Below, in pieces: positions 1 through 12,086 of a stretch of 64,000 bases of DNA. A program made the translations under genes and the position numbers. The notes beneath the pieces are model-generated. The model did no database searches. It had not been told where the DNA came from and saw nothing but the letters and a program-made list of their open reading frames with translations. The stretch comes from Coptis chinensis (lineage: Eukaryota; Streptophyta; Magnoliopsida; Ranunculales; Ranunculaceae). Location: positions 77,645,501-77,709,500 of the forward strand of contig CM027385.1 of assembly GCA_015680905.1 (NCBI GenBank), read 5' to 3'. Every line of letters starts with the position of its first letter. Positions within the stretch are counted from its first letter, which is position 1.

Positions 1-1431
1 CCATATAACATAACTTTCGTCCATTCTTCAAATACATGGAAACTGTATCCTTGTTACAATTAGGGCAAGCTAGTTTGCCCTTGGTACTCCAACCAGATAA
101 ATTACCGTATGCGGGAAAATCATTTATAGTCCATAACAACTGCGGCATGCAACGAAATGTTTTCTTTGCCAATTGCATCATAAGTCTCTACCCCATCTTT
201 CCACAACTCTTTAAGTTCATCAATCAAAGGTCGCAAATAAACATCGATATCATTCCCGGTGATGAAGGTCACGGAATAAATAACGTCATGAAGGTGAGCG
301 GTTCTTTCATACACTTCCACGGTGGTAAATTATATGGTATCACCATTACAGGGCCATATCTTTGTATTGGCTACTCATATTGCCAAATGGGTTAAATCCA
401 TCAATTGCAAGACCTGCGAACATTGCGAGGATCATTGGCAAACCACTCATGTTCCTTATCAAAATCGCCCCAAGCTTGAGGAATCTGGCTGGGTGCCTCG
501 AAAGTACATTCTCCTCCCGATCATGTTTTTCTTTGTGCCATCTCATATCTGCAGCAAAGTAACCCTCGACATAAACAACCTCTTGAGCCTTGGTTTAAGT
601 GGAAAGTAACGCAAACACTTTTGTGGTATTTTTTAGTCTTGCCTTCACAAACTTTATACCTTGGCTCCCCACATTCGAGACAATTTTGAAGATCGTCATT
701 TTCTTTCCAAAACAACATGCAATCATTCTTGCATGCATGTATTGAGATATAACCAAGTCCCAAGTTACGCATTAATGTCTTAGCCTCGTAATGAGACTTT
801 GGCGATTAATCTCACCTTCAGGCAATCAATTTTTAATCAACTGGAGAATCATAGTAAACGATTTGTTACTCCAAATGATTGATTATCTTTAAGTGAAGTA
901 ATTTCACAAGATAATCTAACTTAGAAATCTTACAACCTGGATACAAAGGTTGGCGTGCTTCCCTCAAAAGGTCATCATATGGATCTACATTTCCTCCATT
1001 GTTGTTAAAGCCACCTTCACCTTCTCTTTGCATTCAATGCATCATCATCTCCTCGATTCCCCATGTTCCACGTGAGGCTCCAAATTATCAACATGTGTTG
1101 AAGCTTGTAAATCTTCAATCATGTCATCTAACCCATCAAAATTTACCATTTGAACACCATTGCCATCATCATCGTCGTCATCATCATCATCACTTAATTC
1201 CTCATATTCTTCTCCATGAAACACCCAACGAAAGTGTACTTCTTGTCCATGCCTAACCTCTCTAGATCATCATTTACCTCATTGATGTGCTTGTAATTCC
1301 TATTTTTGCACTCTTTGCATGGACACCTAGTCCCGCCCTTTGCCTACATGACCACGAGCAATATCAATAAAATCGAATTCCTTTTTTTATGGCCAAAACC
1401 TATTTGGCAATTGTATCCAACTCTTATCCAT
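1..1431 (-). pseudogene. TNP2-type CACTA transposase, 5' part, copy A, broken
   Basis: Minus-strand transposase gene running off the left edge. The start codon at 1429-1431 corresponds to that of copy B at 12086. Recognisable pieces are the acidic Asp run near 1160-1200, the IHACKNDCMLFWKEN segment near 690-750, and the AGLAIDGFNPFGNMSSQY segment of the TNP2 core near 350-410. The same protein is readable in copy B, where the N-terminal 174 codons are open. In copy A it is split by several 1-2 base indels and stops. TNP2 proteins bind the element ends and carry the DDE-type catalytic core. Some breaks may be sequencing error rather than real decay, because they sit at sites where the copies disagree. 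Confidence 0.75.
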
Positions 1432-4400
1432 TTCCGTGTTTCCTACTACAAGATAATAATTGTACAATCAGTTTTGACATCACAAACTAAAATAGTACAC
1501 ATGCCACACCAACTTATCGATTTGTTTTACGAGAACTTAAACTTTCACTTATATAACAACTAATAAACTTTCAAACCCTTAAACTTAAAGTGAAAGTCAC
1601 TTAATGAAAGGTACTTTTGAGATTCACTTCAAGAAAAGACAAACCGCAATATAAGACATCTCACTTTTAACTTTTCAACTTTACCCTAATCTTACGCATA
1701 GTTTAGGTACTTTATCTCCGAGAAAGAGCATAGTTGTTACTTTTTTTCAAATTAAATTGGTTACAAAAAGTTTACTTGATTTATTCTTTTTATCACTATA
1801 ATTGTCTAATGTAGTCATTGTATGTTAATAACTTAATATATTAATATTTTTCGATAAAATCGAATTATCTATGCTAAATATTTTAAAGGATCTCATTGTT
1901 AAAATTTTGTTATTGGTATAATTAAGTATGATGTTGCATTAGTAAATGAGATATTTTGTGGTTAGAAATAACAACACTTTTGTCAATGTTGTGCGAGGGA
2001 GAAAGTGGCGTCCACAGAAAAACCTATAGGCATTTGTTACCTTTAATTAGCTACCAACAACTAATAAACTTTCAAGGTTGTATTACATTGTCTTTACTAG
2101 TTGTACTCCCCGTTCTACTAGACAAGTTACGACTTATGACCCTAAGATTTGGTACGTTAATTAGTAGGTTTATGTTTTTTGGTCTTATTGAATGTCTTTT
2201 ATTTACTAAATTTGGTTTATTGAACTGTTCAACTAATGCTCAATGGACAAAGATGCTCAGAATGACATTGATATTGAATACTTTTTACATAGTCCTGGCT
2301 GTTTTTTACACCCTATAATCATTGTGTGATCAGCTAGTGTGCATTTTTCGCAAAAAGAAAAATAATAGCAATGCAAAATCATGAGGAGCGAGTCTGTTAT
2401 TATGAATAAGCAAGACCTATATATTCTTGTAGTGAGACAAAAACTATACGGTCCAAGCACTAGTTCATTTTTAACCCCGATACAATGAAACTCTGAAACA
2501 ACATACTAATCCAAGTATAAAACCATATCTAGGCAAGGTAAAACAAACTCCTCTAAACAAAAGAAACAAACATTCAATCCATGTATGCGTTATATAAATA
2601 TCATAAAGGCTTGTATATAGTGCTCATTAAGCCTGCAAAACAAATAAAAAAACCAAATTCTACCAATCCAAATAAGTCTCAAGAGACAAAACATCATGCA
2701 ACTAATTATAAGTTTTCTCTTAAGTTTAGAAACTTAGTTTTGTAATATCGCTAAAGAAAGGCTACCACAAGCCTCCACCAGCCTCGAATGTTCAAAAAGC
2801 TTTAATGGCCATGAAAATTTTCATTGTTTGAACCTTGAGTAGAATTCTTCAATTTGGATTCGGTGGCTTTCCCTTGTAAAGACCAACAATTTCACCGTGA
2901 ATATTATACTTTTTGTGCTTCAAAATTTGCTAAAGTTTCAATGCATTTACAGTCCACTTTATGAAATTAAGTTCTTAGGATGTGATAGTTATTTCTTAAA
3001 TTTATTTATTAGGGTTAAACTTGGTTAGAAAAGATTAATAATAATAATGAGGAGAGAAATAATGATACGGTGGTACGACAGCCACCACCGGTACAGATGC
3101 AACAGATGAAGACGACACAATAGCATTAGCAGCAAGAATTAGTGAGTCAATCAATCTCAATGCAATTTACAAGACTCGACAGTACTACTAAATTAGGAAC
3201 AAGCGGTGTTCTAAGATACATTCGAATGCGTTGCAACAGTCTAAACTATGGCTAATTCGCAAATTATGTTTTATTTTTGAGAATGTGATTCAATGGTGTT
3301 ATGTGATGTCTTTTTTTGTTTTTAGACGGTGATTGCTGCATCATGTGATTATTAAGCCTTTTTCCAATCATAGCTAACTTCCAATGAAGTTTATGTAACA
3401 ACTCAACTGCTAGTGCTCTTAAGAGTTAATAGGCTGTAAGAGATGGAATAGATATTGTCTTGAGAAAACTTTGTAAGCTTGCCAAATTCTCGTTCTTGTG
3501 CATTACGGACTTACGCATTATCACCAAGTACATGGAATACTGAGTTGAATGACCGATATAGTATGTATACATTTTCATAAGTTTAGATTGGCTCGTTTGA
3601 TTCATTCCTTTTAATTTTTGTTGGGGTTATCAGAGTTATATTCTTCATGACGTATGTTGATTATAAGTGGTTTGCTGACTATTTTCTAACAAGTATGTGC
3701 TACTGATTCCTTAGGATGTTGAGTTTCTTTCTTTCGTTTACGTTACTCGGATGTTGTGGCAGGTATTTAGAACGATCATTTTTTTTTTCTTGATTATTCA
3801 ATTTGAGTTTATAAGACTTGATTCTAGTGATCAATATAGACAGTGTTTTGTACTCCCCTAGAATTTGATTTGCGATTGACGAGTCTCTTTGGCCTTTCTC
3901 ATTGCTAAGAAAGTCACTTCCTATCTAATTTCACCCTTTACACCAATAAAATATACCCAACCATTTTTTCTTTATAGGTCTATGGTATTAGTTTGATTTA
4001 AATTGTTTTATTGTTAACTTGTAAGTGGCATGTAAATTGACATCTTGTGTTGTAGACCAATTAGAGATGAATTCCATTGCATTAGAAATTAGAAAGGAGC
4101 TGACATGAAACCCTCTTAACTGTGTGGAATAAATAGGAATATTGATTTTGATGATGGAAGCCTCTAATATGTAATTCACTTAATGAATGTTTGGGCTCAA
4201 GGGTAAACCTTTCATCAATATCAACATTTCATTTTGAAGATATAAGAGGTTTAAGCACCGCTTTAACTTAACTTATGGGATTAGGGTCTTCGATGTGTAG
4301 ATGAGTATCATATAAACCATTTTTTAGAGACCAAAGATAAGCTTCCTTAAAAGGTCTATGTGATGTAATGTTTTCTTCTTCCGTTAATTTTAGAAGCTAA

Positions 4401-5139
4401 AGCCGGAATGTTTAAAGTAGATGGTGTATCTAACATAGCGGTAAAAGTCCGCCCATCTCATCTTACTTGGTTAAGAAAAATGAAAAGAACCATGAAGTTT
4501 CATAATACGAACGAAGTGAGCTTACGCTTGCATTTGCAATTAAGTGAGGCTCAACCCATCCATGATCGGTGCTAGTCATATAATATCACCTGCAAGATCC
4601 GTTTTTATTTGTTGTGGTTTCATTTATATAGGTGTGCATTAAGTTGAACAATTCATATCGAAATTACATTTATTTGGCTTGCACAAAGACACCTATCTTT
4701 GAAGACACATTTTTGGAATATAACTTGGGTTTTGTTTTCCTTAGGCTTGCTTTCAATATTTTGACCCCCTTCAATTTTTATCAAACATATTATTGAAGCC
4801 TCACTTGTTTTATTGGCTTGTGAATTAGATGATGGGGCAAGTTAATCGAGAGAGGCTAGCAGAATACCTTGGCGAGCTCGCAGAGGAAAGAGGACACAAA
4901 TGATAAATATGTAGCTGCTCAAAAGGGAAACACTGACTAGAAAGCCTTATGATAGAATTCAACCAATCCTAAAGAGGATGTCAAAGAAAAACCAATTCCT
5001 AAAAGAGGATGTCAAAGAAGCTAATTCCTAAAGAGGATGTCAAAGAAGCAGAAAGGAACATAAAAACCAATTCTTTCTATGGATGCAATATCCTCAACTT
5101 TTTAGGAACTTAGTACCATTTAATGACTAAATGTTTTTG

Positions 5140-5272
5140 TTGATTTTATAGCGTTTTATTCACAAATGCTATTATACAAAGGATAGCATGTTGATTCATA
5201 GCGTTTGCATAAATGCTATTGAATTGATTTCATAGCGTTTTTGAGTGCTATCTATTGACTTTTCTAGTAGTG
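5140..5272 (+). repeat. CACTA right terminal and subterminal repeats, copy A
   Basis: Several copies of ATAGCGTTT and of ATGCTAT/ATAGCAT in both orientations crowd into about 120 bases. They end in CTTTTCTAGTAGTG, i.e. an inward-reading CACTACTAGAAAAG terminus. Clusters of short motifs next to a CACTA terminus are the usual binding sites of the TNPA-type protein. The three bases after the end are TAC, a possible 3-bp target duplication. Confidence 0.75.
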
Positions 5273-5315
5273 TACTAGGAGAAATATATCAGACCTTGCC
5301 TTTAGTTAATCTACT
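5273..5315. other. Spacer between adjacent CACTA copies
   Basis: About 43 bases between the right terminus of copy A and the probable left terminus of copy B. Nearly the same spacer follows copy B at 15941-15982, so it belongs to the tandemly repeated unit. It has no coding potential. Confidence 0.5.
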
Positions 5316-5345
5316 TACTACTACAAAAAACTCGAGACCTTTCTT

Positions 5346-5406
5346 AAATATAGCTATCAATTGTTCAAAAGCTCAATTCTAAAATATAGCTATCAATTGT
5401 TCAAAA
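5346..5406 (+). repeat. Pair of 25-base subterminal direct repeats
   Basis: The 25-base unit starting AAATATAGCTATCAATTG occurs at 5346-5370 and again at 5382-5406, 30-90 bases inside the proposed left end. The same pair is present after copy B near 16010-16070. Their position fits left subterminal repeats of the element, though their motif differs from the ATAGCGTTT repeats of the right end. Confidence 0.6.
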
Positions 5407-6096
5407 CTACTAAAGTTGCATTACAAGCAAACAAAAATTCAATTTTAATCTAAAAAATATACAAGCTAGAGAACATGAAAAGGCTACCAAAAGAAGTTTT
5501 ACAAACTTCAACCTATTTTCCTTGTTGCAAGTGCTTAAGTTGAGGACTGAACCAAGTTTTCAAACACACTCTATTACATTACCGTCACTCTATTACATTA
5601 AGATGCAAAGATCGAGGAATCAAGAAAAATTAGCCAAAATAAAAAAGACAAAACTACCATGTTTTAGGAGTATAAACACTTGTATGCACACTGCAAACTC
5701 ATATTGCATAGTCCCAAAAGTTCATAAGATAAGATTTTAGTTATGTGCTACTATTCCCTTGATCTTTATATACTTGATTTCCTTTTATTTAACCAAGGCA
5801 TGACTAATTTCAATGGACCAACCCTTGTTATAGGTTAAATGCTTTCCGTGTCATCGTGAATCTCTCAAGATTGATCTTCTATTCTTAATCTGATGGCCAT
5901 CAAACTCAGATCAAGTAAATTCCTAAGTTTAGAAAATTTTTAAAGATTAAATTGATTTCATACAAAAGGTTTCAATGCTCTGTCCAAAGTTAGTGGCTGT
6001 ATTCCATTCCTACTTAGGTGGTAATGCAGGAGATATATCACTCTAAACCTTTAAAGAATAAAGACATTCGACCATCTAGAACTTCAAGAGGTGAAA

Positions 6097-8270
6097 AAGG
6101 ATACACATATAGTTCTCGCAGCAAGTATAAATCACACTCAAGATATGTCCAACTTCCCTTTCCTCATAAATCCTATAAAGGACATTATTTGGGTCTGGAA
6201 ATACTCATAGAAACAAAGCAATCTATGTAACCAAAGAAATCCAACAATATAACCTGTGCACTTGAAACTGTAATAACTTACCAAAGTTGTGACAACTAAC
6301 ACAAAACATCTCAAAAAGGAGTTACTCTCATCGGCATGCAACCAATCAATTTAATACAAACAGTTCATACGCATTCATGAAGAACCAAAGATTGACTTGC
6401 AACATCCAAGCCTCAAACCTAGCTTGATCGAACCGGCCATCTCCTCTATTTTACTTCTTTGAGATATCATTTCAGCAGCGTAGCTCCTCGTTAAGCTTTT
6501 CACCTTCCCGACCCTCCTCTCCTCCTTTGCACTTCCTCCTGGCCCCTCCTCCTTTTGCACTTCCTCCTCTAAATGAAGGGGATGCCACCTTCTAGATGAC
6601 TTTGGCAGGACCCCATGCCCAAGGCCATGGGAGTATCCGACCTTTACACCCAATACTATAATAAATATTTCATCCTCAAAATGGCTCACCTTCTACTGTT
6701 CTTGGCTTTAAGTTGTCGATTCGGTCCTATAAGTTTAAATTGGCCATAAATATATCTAACTATAAGTACACCATGGTAAAGCTTAGGTACAAATAAATTT
6801 ACCCACATAGTTTTGTTCAGCAATGAGACTAGTCCATCCCTTTTTACTACCAAGCTAAAGTGGGTTCGACGATAGAATTCGATCTTTCCAATAGGTTCCC
6901 GAAGTCTCGTAGTCAATACCATAAGATTTGAAAACATATCCCTTTATAATTTACTTCAAATAATATCAAACTGCAAAAAAAGCAACCCAATGTATGTAAA
7001 TAAAGAAAGTTACAGATTCCTCCAAGTATCCTAGGGAATGACTTTGAACCACCACAATGGTTTGTTTCTGAGCTTTTGCCGATTATTTGAATTTTGCTCG
7101 CTAATTTTCTGCAATAAAATGAATACAATATCAAAAAACAATGCCAACAAAAACATTAAATTGAACTCATTCAAAATCCAATAAATTAAGTACTCCCTAC
7201 ATCATCCAAATAGAAAGACATACCAAGCTAAAACATAAAATTACAAACGAGTATGTAGTTTTTCTTTTTAAGAAGTCAACACAACCCTTAAGTATAATTC
7301 AATACATAGCGCTTTTCTATAATTAGCACAATAAAGTATATTACCTTGAAATCTTCTCTTCTTCTAAACCAATCACAACATGCATTCCATTTTTCTTGTG
7401 CCAAGCCACTATAAGGGTGTGATCGTATGCACTCCATCATTTCTCAAACTCCTATAATGCTTGTGAAGATTACACCTAAATCCTCTTAAACGTTCCCTTA
7501 TATTTAGGTCCCGTCCACATTTCACATGTGGAAGGTGCATATCCACATCCAATTTTTCCTAAACAAGAAATGTAGTTTAAAGTTACATAAAATAATTATG
7601 GTATATCATATAGCTAAAACATAAAACTCCATTACGTATCACGGTCCGCGTAATGGTTTTCTCACTTCCTCTCCCACTTTACTCCAATCATGGCCGTAAA
7701 GAGGACCGTGGTCGACGCCAACTAGGCCAATCTCCCCACAAATTGAAGACTCCACTTCCCCACGTCTAGTATTACCTCGTTGAATTTCTATCCCTCGGTT
7801 TCACCAAGAACGTCTTTGTAGTCTATGACTTTCCTCGATTCACAAATTTACTTTTTTCTTCTTAAATGGAGCTGTTAAATAAAAAAAGTATGAGCTTCCA
7901 CCTACATTTTATTTGAACTAACCAAATAATTACACAAAACCATTAATTATAATCTTACCGACACCAACCATTCACCTTTCGTTAACCACGCACCGAGGTT
8001 GTGAAATAGATTGTTGCCCTCGAGTGGTCGATTTAGACCAGTACCATAACTATAGAAACAGATATAGCATGAATATGAAAGAAAGAATTCATGAATGATA
8101 AAAATCAGGTTTAATATAGTATGCAACATATCCAAAAATGAAACACATGCTAGAAAAAATCAGGTTTGATATAGTAATTCTACTCAATGGAAAAACAAGA
8201 TAAAATCTAAGATAAAGCTCTCCATTCAATAACAAAATGGATAATGAAGTTACTAAAAAATATTCAATCT
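6097..8270. other. CACTA interior without a convincing gene
   Basis: Lies downstream of the transposase gene on the minus strand and inside the tandem unit. Minus-strand stretches near 6375-6690, 6690-6940 and 7380-7560 are open for up to about 100 codons. One contains EPIGKIEFYRRTHFS, faintly like the plant Ptta/En/Spm transposase family. None is long or clear enough to call. A decayed second gene of the element is the likeliest content. Confidence 0.35.
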
Positions 8271-8706
8271 ACGCCCGTGTCATCATCACTTTCGATGACA
8301 AAATTCTTCCTCTGAACAATAATCCATTAATGTATCATCATCCCTCTTCATCGGTTTCCTCATCAACAATGGTATTGTCATGAAGGCAACTTTCCATAGC
8401 AATCCACGACCTCACCGCATCAACTTCATTTGGGTCCATATCATCTCTATTTAGTTGTATGGGTGTTATAGGTTCATTTTGGATTCGCTGCTACTAGCTT
8501 CATGTGTTTCATCATATTGGACATTATCCAAAATCCATCCCCTCAGATGCTCCTCCCCGTTGATATGCCCCCATCGCTGCTCCCCGCCTCAATCTCTTCT
8601 TCCCTCTCGAACATCAAACACATTTCTAGGCTTTGTCTTTTGCACAACTTGCCAACTACTACCCAATTTGGCATCATCGACGTAAAAACTTGACATGCTT
8701 GTGTGG

Positions 8707-9000
8707 CTAAGACAAACCGGTCATCTTTATACCACGCCTTAGAGGTATTAATACTAGTGAAAAACCATCCGCTTGTATCCCCGTCCTTCTATTACCAACA
8801 TCATACCAATCACATCTGAAAAGATAAACTCTCTTCCCGAATAGATAACCCGACTTCAAAACATCGGTCAAAATACCGTAAAAGTCGGGCTCTTTTCCTT
8901 GGTGTTCTCCTTTTACAAGAATAACACCACTATTTTTTGGGTTCAAGATTTTTCTCTCGATCTTTGGTGTGAAACCTAATCCCATTAACAATGCAACCAC
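8707..9000 (-). pseudogene. CACTA transposase C-terminal DUF4216 segment
   Basis: A 97-codon minus-strand stretch containing KNSGVILVKGEHQGKEPDFYG followed by a YLFRCDWYDVGNRRTG motif. This is the signature of the DUF4216 domain at the C-terminal end of plant TNP2 transposases, where FRCDWxDV is the conserved core. The segment lies downstream of the DUF4218 part of the same gene and is separated from it by frameshifts and stops. Its biochemical role is unknown. Further weak coding traces reach about 8270, where an Asp/Ser-rich tail would be expected. Confidence 0.75.
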
Positions 9001-9773
9001 TATAACGCTTCACACGTGTATCAGTCCACATGCCAATGAATACAATTCATCGGTAGCCAGAGAGAGTTCTCATTAAGTAATATTTGCATCTATTCATAAA
9101 ATGTACACCAAATCAAGAAAAGCATAATTAGCATATTATTCCTGTTCATAACAATAACATTAAAATAAACAATACAAACACTTACACGCTTTTTCAAACC
9201 AACTAGGAAACAACATTTCTTGTCTCGTGCAAGTTCGTGAGCTTTCCATTTGAAGCTCACACATGTTGTTGACTACATGCATATCAAACACATAAACTTA
9301 ACAACTTAAAGTGGCTTAAAATGTATAAAACATAATTGATAAGTTAAATGCAGTAGAACTTACTCTAAATAAGTTGATAACTCCTCTCAGATTATTCAAC
9401 ACATAGTAATGAGCCTTGTCTCGATCCTTTGGTTCGAGAATGATATTTGTATAAGCTCAAAATGGTCGAACATTCTCAGGTGAAAACATCAAATCTCGCC
9501 TTTTGATTCTCATTACCACCATCATAATTTCTTTTCTTCATCGATTGAACCGAAGTTTCAATTCCTTGAAGATACATGGAGCAAAACGTGAGACATTCAT
9601 TGTCAACATATGCTTCAGCAATTGAACCTTCGGGCGAGCCTTATTTCGAACGTATTGTTTTTAGCGTGTGTAGATACCTTGTTTACAAATCACACATGTA
9701 TGATTAATGTATAATAAAACTTTTTAACTTTAAAATGTTAATTTCACATTAAATGAATTGTAAGTCATATGCC

Positions 9774-10304
9774 TTACCTTTCAATAGGATACATCCACCT
9801 ATAATTGCGACCGGGTCCTCCAAGTATCGCCTCACGCGGCAAGTGGATGACCAAATGAACCATTACATCGAAAAATGCAGGAGGAAATATTTTGCTCGAG
9901 CTTACAAAGTATAACTGCAATGTCTTTTTCCATCTTCTCGAAGCACTTCCAATTTTAGCGCCTTGCAACATAACTCTTTGAAGAACAGCCCAACTCAACC
10001 AATGCAATGGCTACATCCTTCGACAAGAAACCACGTGATTGCAATCGGAGAAGTTGTTGCAAGAGCACATGACGCTCATGACTTTTCATTCCTGTTATCT
10101 TACCATCTTTAGCATTTGCACATCGAAAATGTTAGACGATAGCCATCGAAACTTCACCGACTTCAGCCACTCGCGCCAAAGATTTTTTCTCCTAAGATGA
10201 CAATGTGTAACATGCCGGGGTATTACAAACTTATCACCTCTTGGGATTAAATGCAACTCTTTTCTTATACCCAATGCGCCAAATCTAATCGAGCTTTTAA
10301 TCAA
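9774..10304 (-). pseudogene. CACTA transposase DUF4218 segment
   Basis: Minus-strand coding pieces at 10095-10304 (with LGIRKELHLIPRGDKFVIP and a WLSSNIFDVQM motif) and 9774-10007 (with PPAFFDVMVHLVIHLPREA, then GGPGRNYRWMYPIER). Both are hallmarks of the DUF4218 domain that follows the TNP2 core in plant CACTA transposases. The pieces are in different frames with stops between them, so the gene as read here cannot give one protein. It is part of the same minus-strand gene as the segments at 10321-12086. Confidence 0.8.
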
Positions 10305-10320
10305 TCTTTTGTTTTGCTAT

Positions 10321-11487
10321 CTAGGTCAAGCAATGTCCCCACAACATTGTCACAAATGTTCTTCTCAACATGCATAACATCAAGGTTGTGTCGCAGCTTA
10401 AGAGTGTCCCAATACGGTAACTCAAAAAATATGCTCTTCTTTGTCGGTTCAACTCCATCTCTGCACGACTTTTTTTTTTTAGGCTTTCCAAATTTCTGAA
10501 AAGTGGTTCTACATAGTTCACTTGTGATAACAATTCATCCCTAGACAACTCTTTTAGGTGGCAACCTGCTTCCCTATTTCCATCAAATAATTGTTTGCCA
10601 CGAGTTCTCCAAGCATGCCTTTAACGTAGAAAGCGGCGATTTGCCATATAACATAACTTTTCGTCCATTCTTCAAATACATGGAAACTGTATCCTTGTTA
10701 CAATTAGGGCAAGCTTAGTTTGCCCTTGGTACTCCAACCGGATAAATTACCGTGATCGCGGAAAAATCATTTATAGTCCATAACACTGCGAAGATGCAAC
10801 CAAATGTTTTCTTTGCCAATTGCATCCTTAAGTCTCTACCCCATCTTTCCACAACTCTTTAAGTTCATCAATCAAAGGTCGCAAAATAAACATCGATATC
10901 ATTCCCAGTGTGATGAAGGTCCCGAATAAGTAACGTCATGAAGGTGAACGGTTCTTTCATACACTTCCACGGTGGTAAATTATATGGTATCACCATTACA
11001 GCCATATCTCGTATTGGCTACTCATATTGCCAAATGGGTTAAATCCATCAATTGCAAGACCAGCCCGAACATTGCGAGGATCATTGGCAAACCACTCATG
11101 TTCCTTATCAAAATCGCCCCAAGCTTGAGAATCTGCTGGGTGCCTCGAAAGTACATTCTCCTCCCGATCATGTTTTTCTTTGTGCCATCTCATATCTGCG
11201 GCAGGTAACCCTCGACATAAACAACCTCTTGAGCCTTGGTTTAAGTGGAAAGTAACGCAACACTTTTTTTGTGGTATTTTTTTTAGTCTTGCCTTCACAA
11301 ACTTTATACCTTGGCTCCCCACATTCGAGACAATTTTGAAGATCCATTTTTTTTTCCAAAACAACATGCAATCATTCTTGCATGCATGTATTGAGATATA
11401 ACCAAGTCCCAAGTTACGATTAATGTCTTCGCCTCGTAATGAGACTTTGGCGATTAATCTCACCTTCAGTAATCCAATTTTAATCAA
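10321..11487 (-). pseudogene. TNP2 transposase catalytic core, copy B
   Basis: Central transposase part on the minus strand. From 5' to 3' on that strand it contains NLGLGYISIHACKNDCMLFW, a Cys-containing CGSQGIKFV region, the RWHKEKHDREENVLSRHPAD segment, and AGLAIDGFNPFGNMSSQY. Further on come GWSTKGKLACPNCNKDTV and NGRKLCYMANRRFL near 10640-10760, all typical of the TNP2 family. The reading frame changes several times. Copy A (1-780) carries the same segment with different small breaks, which shows that not all frameshifts are shared. Confidence 0.8.
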
Positions 11488-11561
11488 CCGAGAATCATAG
11501 TAAATGATTTGTTACTCCAAATGATTGATTATCTTTAAGTGAAGCAATTTCACAAGATAAT

Positions 11562-12086
11562 CTAACTTAGAAATCTTACAACCCTGGATACAAAAGGTTG
11601 GCGTGCTTCCCTCAAAAGGTCATCATATGGATCTACATTTCCTCCATTGTTGTTAAAGCCACCTTCACCTTCTCTTGCATTCAATGCATCATCATCTCCG
11701 GATTCCCCATGTTCCACGTGAGGCTCCAAATTATCAACATGTGTTGAAGCTTGTAAATCTTCAATCATGTCATCTAACCCATCAAAATTTACCATTTGAA
11801 CACCATTGCCATCATCATCGTCGTCATCATCATCATCATCACTTAATTCCTCATATTCTTCTCCATGAAACACCCAACGAGTGTACTTCTTGTCCATGCC
11901 TAACCTCTCTAGATCATCATTTACCTCATTGATGTGCTTGTAATTCCTATTTTTGCACTCTTTGCATGGACACCTAGTCCTGCCCGCACTGTCTACATGA
12001 CCACGAGCAATATCAATAAAATCCCGAATTCCTTTTTTATACGCTGGCCAAAACCTATTTGGCAATTGTATCCAACTCTTATCCAT
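11562..12086 (-). CDS. CACTA transposase N-terminal (transposase-associated) domain
   Basis: Open for 174 codons from a start at 12086. The protein begins MDKSWIQLPNRFWPAYKKGI and contains CPCKECKNRNYKHINEV (a Cys-rich putative zinc site) and then KYTRWVFHGEEY. An acidic run of about ten Asp follows, as encoded by the GTCATCATC repeats near 11815-11850. This order is typical of the transposase-associated domain at the start of TNP2 proteins. The frame closes in RVVRFLS before the catalytic core, by an intron or frameshift. It is the longest intact part of the gene and the start is well supported by family convention. Confidence 0.8.
   Translation of the reverse strand: MDKSWIQLPNRFWPAYKKGIRDFIDIARGHVDSAGRTRCPCKECKNRNYKHINEVNDDLERLGMDKKYTRWVFHGEEYEELSDDDDDDDDDDGNGVQMVNFDGLDDMIEDLQASTHVDNLEPHVEHGESGDDDALNAREGEGGFNNNGGNVDPYDDLLREARQPFVSRVVRFLS

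Larger units (their letters stand above)
1..5272 (-). mobile_element. CACTA (En/Spm) DNA transposon, copy A, right part
   Basis: Right-hand part of a CACTA transposon whose left part lies outside the window. The transposase gene is read from the minus strand starting near 1431. About 3.8 kb of upstream sequence follows, up to a terminus ending in TAGTAGTG at 5272, the reverse complement of CACTACTA. The last 130 bases carry repeated ATAGCGTTT and ATGCTAT motifs, as expected for the subterminal transposase-binding repeats of this superfamily. Bases 1-6096 recur at 10644-16760, so this is one unit of a tandem array. Confidence 0.8.

Noticed and set aside
6375..6689. 104-codon minus-strand frame as a gene
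   Set aside because: Pro/Glu/Arg-rich product over a TCCTCC-rich stretch, no clear family; possibly a decayed element gene but unsupported.
7404..7420. CCACTATAAG as a CACTA left terminus
   Set aside because: Poor match to the right terminus and no subterminal repeats next to it.
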